Source of the DNA: an uncultured bacterium
GTDB taxonomy: Bacteria > Desulfobacterota > BSN033 > UBA1163
Length of the DNA: 38,809 bases
NCBI GenBank assembly: GCA_938002255.1
Contig: CALLAL010000033.1
Coordinates: forward strand, 1-38,809
Direction of reading: 5' to 3'
Notes under the pieces: model-generated
Told to the model about the DNA's origin: nothing
Databases searched by the model: none
Seen by the model: the letters and a program-made list of their open reading frames with translations, nothing else
Shown here: piece after piece, positions 32,691 through 38,809 of the stretch
How the letters are laid out: each line of letters starts with the position of its first letter
Position numbering within the stretch: position 1 is the first letter of the stretch
Translations under genes and position numbers: made by a program

Positions 32691-32924
32691 TCAGACAAGC
32701 TCATGTCGAAATTTCCAAAAATTTTTCCCCACAAAATAGCCAGAGCTGAACCCCACAAGCATATAGAGGAGCGTGGTCTTTTTTAGAAACAACCATAGGA
32801 TCCCGGATCCAATGGCCGACAAGGCACATAACACAGTGGCTAACGTAAAGAGTTCTTCCCATTTGACAAAGAAATACGTCATTTTCTTCTTGAGGGGAGA
32901 AAGATAATAAAGTTTTTGATCCAT
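32691..32924 (-). CDS. Small two-helix membrane protein
   Basis: A 77-residue protein with two membrane helices (about 25-47 and 50-66) and basic ends. AGGAGGATGCT before the ATG is a strong ribosome site, which supports a real gene. No family is recognised. It follows the GT21-like gene by 96 bp in the same direction and may be the last gene of that unit. Its stop is one base from the SMR stop on the other strand. Confidence 0.6.
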   Translation of the reverse strand: MDQKLYYLSPLKKKMTYFFVKWEELFTLATVLCALSAIGSGILWLFLKKTTLLYMLVGFSSGYFVGKNFWKFRHELV

Positions 32925-33020
32925 AGCATCCTCCTGTTTGAATGGTTAGTTGGGTGGGTAAGGCCCCCTCGATCAAGGTGGACAATGAATCCTTGAGGAG
33001 ATCGACTGTGTGGGTAACCC

Positions 33021-34232
33021 TCATGTCCCCTTCAGGGCAACTCGGTTCCGCAACCGGTAACGCCATGTCCAGATCCTCGCTTCAGAATAGGGAGATAGGA
33101 TTGTATTTTCCCCTATCACAAATCGCTTTCCCCGCCAGACAACCGTATGATTCAGGACCGATAGGAACCACACCAGCCCGATCAGGATGTCTTTCACAGG
33201 GGAGAAGAAATAAGCAAGGGGATGGAGTGGAACCTGAATCTTTTCCCCAAGATAATAATCGCCAGCTCCTTTGATCAGGCTTGTAGAAACAATCAGGATA
33301 ATCGATCTTTGGGAAATACCCTCAACCAGCAAGGAGGCGAGGGAGAAAAGTACAGGATTGCCGAGGAGTTCCAAAAGATATTTGACTCGCAGGATTTTCC
33401 AGCGCATCTTGCCCCATCTAAGATGCCTGTTCAGAAATCGCTTTAGCCCCCAATATTCATTCACATTGCTGATCAGATAATTCGAAAGAACCACCTTCTG
33501 TCCCCGTTCCTTGATTTTTTCTCCAATAAAATGGTCTTCGGCAAGAATATCTTTGACCGCCCGGAGACCTCCAATGGCTTCCAGATCTTTCTTCCTCATG
33601 AGCATCGATTTCCCGATGACACAGGGGATCTTCAGGAATTTTTGCAGGAGGCAGACGTTTCCAAGAACGAAGGAATTCAAATGAAGATTTTCGAAGAGGG
33701 ATCCAAGTGTCTTGGCACCTACCCCCCTGATCAGGTTGGTGACCAGACCGGTTTGAGGGTCTTTCATGGGCTGAATGATCTTCTTTAAGTAGTCTTGCTC
33801 CACCATGACATTGCTGTCACTGATCAGCAGGTAGGGATATCGGGCTTTCCGATAGGCTGGAAGCATGTTGTTCACTTTTGGATTCCATCCTTCTTCACAT
33901 TCCTCGATCGTGATAGACATTTCCTTTTCCGGAAATTTCTCCTTAATCTTCTGAACCACCCGATAGGCTGGGTCATTTGGATCCTGCAGGGAAAAGAGGA
34001 TCTCAAACCTGGAATAGTCCTGATTACAAAAACTGGCTAAGTTATCGAAGAGATGATCATCCAGGCCATTAAGAGGTTTTAAGATAGAAATCGGAGGACA
34101 AAATGGTGTCGAGTCCAATTCCGGATCCTCCCGGTGTTGACTTTTTATATAGGACCGGACGGCTAAAATCTGAAGACCAAATCCGATCAATCCCAAAAAG
34201 GTAAAAGCACTAATGATCCAAAAAAAATCCAT
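33021..34232 (-). CDS. GT21-type membrane glycosyltransferase (lipid glycosyltransferase)
   Basis: A 403-residue GT-A enzyme of the ceramide glucosyltransferase family: N-terminal membrane helix (about 3-25), PPISILKPLNGLDD, donor site LLISDSNVMV (the D-x-D-like Asp), and NRHLRWGKMRW (the Q/R-xx-RW motif), then several C-terminal membrane helices. Bacterial members glycosylate diacylglycerol, ceramide or hopanoids. GGAGGG precedes the ATG, and the PHP gene lies 18 bp upstream. Because that pair sits behind a Pho-type promoter, I infer a phosphate-free glycolipid made when phosphate is short. Hopanoid glycosylation (HpnI type) is the alternative, but no hopanoid gene is near. Confidence 0.83.
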   Translation of the reverse strand: MDFFWIISAFTFLGLIGFGLQILAVRSYIKSQHREDPELDSTPFCPPISILKPLNGLDDHLFDNLASFCNQDYSRFEILFSLQDPNDPAYRVVQKIKEKFPEKEMSITIEECEEGWNPKVNNMLPAYRKARYPYLLISDSNVMVEQDYLKKIIQPMKDPQTGLVTNLIRGVGAKTLGSLFENLHLNSFVLGNVCLLQKFLKIPCVIGKSMLMRKKDLEAIGGLRAVKDILAEDHFIGEKIKERGQKVVLSNYLISNVNEYWGLKRFLNRHLRWGKMRWKILRVKYLLELLGNPVLFSLASLLVEGISQRSIILIVSTSLIKGAGDYYLGEKIQVPLHPLAYFFSPVKDILIGLVWFLSVLNHTVVWRGKRFVIGENTILSPYSEARIWTWRYRLRNRVALKGT

Positions 34233-34250
34233 GGTTCCCTCCTCACTGAT

Positions 34251-34955
34251 TCACCAGGGAGTTCCATTCCGAAAAAGGGTAATGGCAACACCCCGATTGT
34301 ATCGAATACATTTTTTAATGGCCTTGATCTCCTTCTCGCAGTTGAGCATGGTTTTCCAGGAATAGAGATGCCTGGCTCGATGAAAATCGCTGCCAGCAAT
34401 ATAAGGATATTTCTTCAGGCTGATAACATTGAACACATCGTCCCGGTTGGCAATTTCCCAGGCATCGATAAAGGGTGCATACTTCTCTCGGTGGGTCCAA
34501 AGATAGAGGGTATCGATGGCCATCAATTCAGAGGAATGATGAGGGTGACAGGCGATGATCAGAGCATCTTGTTTTTTCGCTTCCAGGAAAATCTTCTCAA
34601 ACTCCCATTCGGCTGAGATAAATGTTTTCAGGTCAATCAAAAGCACATGGGCAGATTGTCTGGAAGAAAGAGAACTTTTAGTAATTTCTACTCCTGGAAG
34701 CACGAGCATTCCATACCGGTCCCAGGCTCGTTTCGCTTCTTCCTGGATGTGGAGCAGGTAATCAGGAAAATGACTTTCCTGCACAGAAAATCTGAAACGA
34801 TTGGCCATCTTACCATAAGTCGTTTTACCATTGACCACATGGTCTGTGATGGCAATCACGTCAAATCCTGCCTGACCGAAGAGATCGATCGTCCTTCTCA
34901 ATTCAATAGATCCATCTGAATATCTCGTATGAATATGAAAATCACACAACAGCAT
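34251..34955 (-). CDS. PHP-domain metal-dependent phosphoesterase
   Basis: A 234-residue hydrolase of the polymerase and histidinol phosphatase fold. Metal ligands: FHIHTRYSDG (His7, His9, Asp14), ITDHV, LPGVEIT, CHPHHSS, and GSDFHRARH. It should cleave a phosphate mono- or diester. Known members act on histidinol phosphate, pAp, and (PhnPP of Eggerthella lenta) the ribosyl cyclic phosphate made by C-P lyase. Its ATG lies about 2 nt after the predicted transcription start of a Pho-type promoter, with no Shine-Dalgarno, so a leaderless mRNA is predicted. It is co-oriented with the GT21-like gene (18 bp). The substrate is open: PhnP substitute or lipid-linked phosphoester. Confidence 0.85.
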   Translation of the reverse strand: MLLCDFHIHTRYSDGSIELRRTIDLFGQAGFDVIAITDHVVNGKTTYGKMANRFRFSVQESHFPDYLLHIQEEAKRAWDRYGMLVLPGVEITKSSLSSRQSAHVLLIDLKTFISAEWEFEKIFLEAKKQDALIIACHPHHSSELMAIDTLYLWTHREKYAPFIDAWEIANRDDVFNVISLKKYPYIAGSDFHRARHLYSWKTMLNCEKEIKAIKKCIRYNRGVAITLFRNGTPW

Positions 34956-34963
34956 TAATTGAG

Positions 34964-34997
34964 ATTATACGTGAGAATTGTTACAGAATGATGAAAA
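34964..34997 (-). promoter_or_regulatory. Pho-box promoter of the PHP/GT21 unit
   Basis: On the minus strand TTTTCAT (34997-34991) and CTGTAAC (34986-34980) are 4 bp apart. Ten bp after the second comes a perfect TATAAT (34969-34964). CTGTAAC is 6 of 7 to CTGTCAC. No -35 is visible, as expected where PhoB replaces it. The start point would fall at about 34957, next to the ATG at 34955. Confidence 0.7.
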
Positions 34998-35081
34998 AAA
35001 GGTAGATTTTGTGTGAAGAAAAGAGAAACTTTCTTAATGAAATAAGTGAGATAGGGACAGCAACGTTTTCAAGAATACGTC

Positions 35082-35831
35082 TTATCGGTGGTTTTGAGGA
35101 TCAAAATCGGCATCGGTCAATCCTGCATTTAAGATAAGGTTTTCGTATCCGTAATCCCCGAATAATCTGTTTTCAAAATCAAAGACCTGGACCCGAATCG
35201 GAATTTTCTTCTCTTGATCGAAACTCAGGAGGGCTCGATAACAATAATAACCATTTCGGGTTTCTTTCGGAAAACGTGCTTCTACAGTCAATGCTTTTCG
35301 TCCAAAAAGCATCTCTTCCTTGTCGAGTCGGTACTCCAGCTCCCCGGATGCCCAGCCCTTTCGGAAATTATCTCCAAATAGTTTGATTAAATTTTCCAGT
35401 CCGATCTCCGTAATCGGGTGGCGGCTTCCCTGCATGGCTAAAGGCCCCAGAGGATTCAAGTTTAAAATGATGGTTCCCCAGGCCCCAGGTTCGCGGACCA
35501 GGATCCGGTTTTTGTTCCAACCCTCGACATAAAAAATCTCTCTTCCCTTTCCAGGTCCATCGATCCATTTCATATGGACCTTAAAAGGTTTTTTAAATCG
35601 GAGAAAGACGGTCTCTTTTGTTTTTAAAAAATCTTTGATTCGCTCCTGTTTGTGAAAAATCGCAATGTAGGACTCGGTCTTCTCGATTAGGGTTTCAGCC
35701 TGCTGGAGCCAACTCTTTAGACAAAAAAATTCCTGACTATAGGAATCAGAAGAATCCAAAACAGTAAAAAGTGGAAAGACTAAACCAATGAGGATCGCGT
35801 ACAAAAAGAATTTGCAAGGATAAAATTTCAT
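35082..35831 (-). CDS. Secreted DUF1571-like protein
   Basis: A 249-residue protein with a signal peptide (about 1-32, ending SSDSYSQ). It has the DUF1571 pattern: Y-x-A-x-F-x-KQER, VFLRFKKPFKVHMKW, GPGKGREIFYVEG and N-x-I-L-V-R. The fold is probably LolA/LppX-like, an open beta barrel that could hold a lipid or hydrophobic ligand in the periplasm. No function is established for the family. It is monocistronic, between the PHP promoter and the phoA terminator, and has its own clear Pho-type promoter. There is no obvious Shine-Dalgarno. In this setting a role in envelope change under phosphate limitation is reasonable but inferred. Confidence 0.8.
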   Translation of the reverse strand: MKFYPCKFFLYAILIGLVFPLFTVLDSSDSYSQEFFCLKSWLQQAETLIEKTESYIAIFHKQERIKDFLKTKETVFLRFKKPFKVHMKWIDGPGKGREIFYVEGWNKNRILVREPGAWGTIILNLNPLGPLAMQGSRHPITEIGLENLIKLFGDNFRKGWASGELEYRLDKEEMLFGRKALTVEARFPKETRNGYYCYRALLSFDQEKKIPIRVQVFDFENRLFGDYGYENLILNAGLTDADFDPQNHR

Positions 35832-35871
35832 AGAAACTCAAACGTTTGACGGATCGGACACTTGGCTGGAA

Positions 35872-35916
35872 TTTATATCATTTTAAAGTGTCAAAAAGGT
35901 TACAAATAGATGATCA
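35872..35916 (-). promoter_or_regulatory. Three-unit Pho-box promoter of the DUF1571 gene
   Basis: On the minus strand TGATCAT (35916-35910), TTGTAAC (35905-35899) and TTGACAC (35894-35888) are repeated every 11 bp. Exactly 10 bp later TATAAA occurs (35877-35872). This is the clearest PhoB-type promoter in the window along with those of phoA and the PHP gene. The predicted leader is about 35 nt. Confidence 0.7.
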
Positions 35917-35929
35917 TTTCATGGCAGGT

Positions 35930-35968
35930 AAAAAAAGGAAGGGCGCCCCCAATGAGCACGCCCTTCCT
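35930..35968 (-). terminator. Intrinsic terminator of the alkaline phosphatase gene
   Basis: On the minus strand the arms AGGAAGGGCG and CGCCCTTCCT pair perfectly over 10 bp (35959-35968 and 35936-35945) and are followed directly by T7 (plus-strand A run at 35930-35936). It lies 14 bp after the phosphatase stop. Confidence 0.9.
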
Positions 35969-35981
35969 GAATCACAACGTC

Positions 35982-37493
35982 TTAGTCTCTGGGCCAGTGC
36001 CAGCCTCGGGATCTGGGTTCCAATTTGAGAGGGGATTCCATCGGTACACCTGCAGCTTCCATCATCATATGGAAAATCTGGGTGTTGTCGAGGATACGGG
36101 TCCCGGGATACCATTTCCCTTCATATTTCATAAACTTGTGGATATTGGCACCCATGGCATACATCCGGGTTAGCTCATTGGTGTGATTGGTGGAACTATA
36201 GGTCACCTCACCCTCAGGGTAAGTATAAGGCGGACCATTTTGCACCGGTAATTCCCCGGCAATGAGTTTCACCTGATTTCGCATATAACTGTTGCTGTGG
36301 TCAGAATGAACGATGAGAAGGGTGTTGCTCCAGTCCATGTCGTCGTCCGGTTGGTTCACAAAATCGATGACCCCTTGAACACCATCATGGAGATCTTTCA
36401 TGGTGCCAATCATCCGTCTAAAATCATTGCCATGGTTTGCCCAGTCAATGTCACCCTGCTCAGCGATGAGGAAGAAACCATCCGGATCCTTGCTCAGAAC
36501 TTTTAGGGCGGCAAGGGTAGCCTCTGCAAACGTGGGATTCTCCCTTGTCGCCTGGGTCACCAATGGGGTATCCGGAAGATCATGAGGAACCAATGACTCA
36601 AAATGGCCTCCTGAACCGCCAAAAAGACCAAAAAGTTTTTTACCACTGGCAGCAGCCTGTTGAGCTGCCTGAAGGATAGCGATTCCACCATCCACGCCAG
36701 TCGTTCGCGTCACCACAAGATAATCGCCATCAGCGCAGATGGCATCGTACGCCCCTTTCGAAATATAGGCTGAAGATTTCGTGTCCGAACAGCTTGAATT
36801 GGCTGGATATCCAGCACCAATGACGACATCGGGTTTAATCTCCTTTAGAATCTCTTCTGAAATGGCATGATAGTTGTTTCTGTGCTTGTTATGGCTCACA
36901 TGGGCCGCAGGAGTGGCATGACTGAAGGGCACGGTGCTCACCACACCGATGGCATAGCCTTTCAGTTCGCGAAGCCATTCCGCAATGGTTTTCAATGAAC
37001 CATTGTCCGGATCTCCGGGCAGCCAGGCGATATTTCCGTCATCCGTTTTGTAGCCAGTTGCCCAGGCCGTGGCGGCGGAGGCGGAATCTGTTGCCTTTGC
37101 AATGTGATACTCCTTTGCGCCCGGGAGTTCAGGACCCAATGGATAGGGTTTCTTTCCCCCGATCGCAGGATCATACCCACATTTAGGCTTAATGGCATTC
37201 GGATTGTAGCTTCCCTTCCCACACCAGTGTTCATAAGTGGTCACGTCCCAGGTGGCGACATTTGCCTGGTAAGGAAGTTTATGAAAAGAAAGTTCGAAGT
37301 CATTGCCATAGAGGTAGCGGCTGGCCGCAATCTCATGCTCGATGTTCATCCCGTCGCCAATGATCAGAATGATGTATTTAGCCGCCTTGGGTTGGATTCC
37401 CTTTGCTTCGACTGCAAACACAGCAAGGCATAACATCATCCACATGATGAACATGATGGATAGGGTTTGTTTGAATACGGTTCTTTTCTTCAT
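35982..37493 (-). CDS. phoA: Alkaline phosphatase, PhoA family
   Basis: A 503-residue secreted phosphatase. ATG 37493 is chosen: AGGAGGG lies 6 nt upstream and residues 1-30 then form a signal peptide (KKRTVFKQ, hydrophobic core, AVEA). Active-site elements: IGDGMN (Asp47, metal), TDSASAATAWATG with Ser137 as nucleophile, EQGDIDWANHGND and HSDHSNS for metals. It releases phosphate from organic esters outside the cytoplasm using zinc and magnesium. It carries inserts compared with E. coli PhoA (for example about 85-130 with Cys residues). It has its own Pho-type promoter and terminator, so is monocistronic. Confidence 0.93.
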   Translation of the reverse strand: MKKRTVFKQTLSIMFIMWMMLCLAVFAVEAKGIQPKAAKYIILIIGDGMNIEHEIAASRYLYGNDFELSFHKLPYQANVATWDVTTYEHWCGKGSYNPNAIKPKCGYDPAIGGKKPYPLGPELPGAKEYHIAKATDSASAATAWATGYKTDDGNIAWLPGDPDNGSLKTIAEWLRELKGYAIGVVSTVPFSHATPAAHVSHNKHRNNYHAISEEILKEIKPDVVIGAGYPANSSCSDTKSSAYISKGAYDAICADGDYLVVTRTTGVDGGIAILQAAQQAAASGKKLFGLFGGSGGHFESLVPHDLPDTPLVTQATRENPTFAEATLAALKVLSKDPDGFFLIAEQGDIDWANHGNDFRRMIGTMKDLHDGVQGVIDFVNQPDDDMDWSNTLLIVHSDHSNSYMRNQVKLIAGELPVQNGPPYTYPEGEVTYSSTNHTNELTRMYAMGANIHKFMKYEGKWYPGTRILDNTQIFHMMMEAAGVPMESPLKLEPRSRGWHWPRD

Positions 37494-37646
37494 GATACCC
37501 TCCTTTTTATTTTCTTTTTGCATACTGGCATCCCTTTGCTTCCCCTTATTCGTAAACCACTCACCTCCTTTCTTTGAATGATTTGTCTTTCTGGTTGACA
37601 TTCCGTGAATAAGGAGATTTCTGAGATGCACCCTCAACATAACTGG

Positions 37647-37691
37647 CCTATATGGAGGGATGATGAAATAAATATGATTTTTTTGTGACGA
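37647..37691 (-). promoter_or_regulatory. Three-unit Pho-box promoter of phoA
   Basis: On the minus strand TCGTCAC (37691-37685), AAATCAT (37680-37674) and ATTTCAT (37669-37663) are spaced 11 bp apart by A+T-rich 4-bp linkers. After exactly 10 bp comes TATAGG (37652-37647). E. coli phoA has the same layout with TATAGT. The array begins 5 bp after the stop of the upstream GH1 gene. The predicted leader is about 150 nt and contains a second, perfect ribosome-binding sequence (37561-37569). Confidence 0.75.
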
Positions 37692-37696
37692 GCGTC

Positions 37697-38809
37697 CTAA
37701 TCAAAATTGGACCTTTTTTTAATGAGGTAAGAATAGAATCCAGCTCCAGGAGTGGGTTTTCTTTCGAGGGTCTCATAATTGACGTTGTAAAGACCAAATC
37801 GGGCATCCAATCCTTTTAACCACTCATAGTTGTCCATCAGGGACCAGTAAAAATATCCTTGTACATTCATCCCTTTTTTAATACAGCGCTCCAGCGTATC
37901 GAGATGGCTTTTGATATACCTTTCTTTCTTTTGGCCGTCTCGCGTGGCGATCCCATTTTCTGTGATCATCATCGGAAGACCAAACTGAGAAGCCTCTCTC
38001 AGGATTTGTTCCAGACCGTTGGGGTAAATTTCCCAGCCCATATCGGTTAAGCCATATCCCTCCCTGTCTTCATATTTAAGGGCAACCCCCATCCGACGAA
38101 ATGGGTTGAATTGCAAATGGATGCGCGTATAGTAATTAACCCCCAAAAAATCTAATTTGCCCTGAATAGGAAGGTTAATTTCTATATTTTTTAAGATCGG
38201 GAATCGAAGTCTTAAATGTCCGGTCAGAAGGGCCTCCGGAAATGAACGGTTATAATATTGGTGGGCCACTTTTGAAAGGAACTGGTCCAGAGGATTCCAT
38301 CGCCAGTAGGGTGAAAAGACCACCATATTATGAGCTATACCAATCTGCACCTTAGGATTCATGGCATGGAGTAGATCGTATGCTTCTCCATGGGCACGAA
38401 GAAGATTGACAGAGGCACACACATAGGAGGTTTGATCCTTAATTCCGGGTGGCATACAGCCATCAAGGTACCCGCCCAACAGAAGCACATTCGGCTCATT
38501 GAAAGTAATCCAATATCGAACGTCTCTTAAGGCATCTGCCATCCTCTTCACATAATCCGTAAATTTCGAAATGGACCGTTCATTATGCCATGGATAGGCT
38601 TCAAGAAACCATCTCGGATGGGTGAAGTGATGGAGGGTGACCATGGGTTCAATCTGTTCCTGACGAAGAAGATAGACAATCTCCTGATACCGATGGATGG
38701 CTTTTGAGTCCCAGTGGTTTGGGGTGGGTTCAACCCTACTCCATTCAATTGAAAATCGGTAAGCATTTACCCCAATCTCTTTTAACAGTTTCAAATCTTT
38801 TTTGTAGAG
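37697..38809 (-). CDS. GH1 beta-glycosidase, N terminus outside the window
   Basis: The frame stays open to the window edge (LYKKDLKLLKEIGVNAYRFSI...), so the start lies beyond 38809; about 370 of the usual 440-450 residues are present. It is a family 1 glycoside hydrolase: acid/base Glu in WITFNEPN, nucleophile Glu in MITENGIAT, and substrate-site SIEWSRVEPT and YFYWSLMDNYEW. It is a retaining enzyme cutting beta-glucosides or beta-galactosides, probably cytoplasmic. No partner is visible; the phoA gene downstream has its own promoter. Confidence 0.92.
   Translation of the reverse strand, partial: LYKKDLKLLKEIGVNAYRFSIEWSRVEPTPNHWDSKAIHRYQEIVYLLRQEQIEPMVTLHHFTHPRWFLEAYPWHNERSISKFTDYVKRMADALRDVRYWITFNEPNVLLLGGYLDGCMPPGIKDQTSYVCASVNLLRAHGEAYDLLHAMNPKVQIGIAHNMVVFSPYWRWNPLDQFLSKVAHQYYNRSFPEALLTGHLRLRFPILKNIEINLPIQGKLDFLGVNYYTRIHLQFNPFRRMGVALKYEDREGYGLTDMGWEIYPNGLEQILREASQFGLPMMITENGIATRDGQKKERYIKSHLDTLERCIKKGMNVQGYFYWSLMDNYEWLKGLDARFGLYNVNYETLERKPTPGAGFYSYLIKKRSNFD

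Overview
This window reads as a chromosomal segment of a Gram-negative bacterium with roughly half G+C. Lipoprotein and signal peptides, an SPFH protein, PAS sensor kinases, an acyl-CoA dehydrogenase and an oxalate/formate-antiporter-like MFS carrier would fit a Desulfobacterota (deltaproteobacterial) or Nitrospirota-like lineage, but nothing here fixes the taxon. I see no rRNA, tRNA, IS element, CRISPR array or phage gene. Genes are tightly packed, often with ATGA stop/start overlaps.

Layout. 1-5.8 kb: a PAS histidine kinase, an SPFH protein, a three-gene leftward operon (TPR lipoprotein, two unknowns) and an MFS carrier. 5.8-12.2 kb: an acyl-CoA dehydrogenase followed by a signalling block: a PhoB-like regulator with a PhoR-like kinase, an ACT-domain protein, a soluble receiver-kinase hybrid with a small partner, and a second PhoB-like regulator. 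12.7-14.5 kb: STAS protein, metallo-beta-lactamase-fold hydrolase, arsenate reductase. 14.5-25.3 kb (leftward): a complete C-P lyase operon, phnD, phnC, two phnE permeases, a hexapeptide acyltransferase, phnG, phnH, phnI, phnJ, phnK, phnL, phnM, ending in a TIM-barrel protein; phnF, phnN and phnP are absent. 25.5-32.7 kb (rightward): an eight-gene operon that looks like an uncharacterised nonulosonate-type sugar pathway (transferase, SpsF-like cytidylyltransferase, split transketolase, class III aminotransferase, SDR, NeuB-like synthase without a SAF domain, Gdx/SugE-like SMR protein). 32.7-38.8 kb (leftward): a small membrane protein, a GT21-type glycosyltransferase with a PHP phosphoesterase, a DUF1571-like protein, an alkaline phosphatase, and a GH1 beta-glycosidase cut by the window end.

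The unifying observation is regulatory. Reading the intergenic DNA, I find heptamers repeated every 11 bp (the PhoB 'Pho box' layout of 7 bp plus a 4-bp spacer) upstream of the alkaline phosphatase, the DUF1571 gene and the PHP/GT21 pair. In each case a TATA-like -10 hexamer begins exactly 10 bp after the last heptamer, as in the E. coli phoA promoter. Related arrays lie before phnD, before the second PhoB-like regulator (five units), before the STAS gene and, more weakly, before arsC. The two PhoB-like regulators have nearly identical recognition regions. I infer that this is a phosphate-starvation island combining phosphonate import and cleavage, phosphate release, probable replacement of phospholipid by glycolipid, and several unstudied members (DUF1571, STAS/MBL, TIM barrel).
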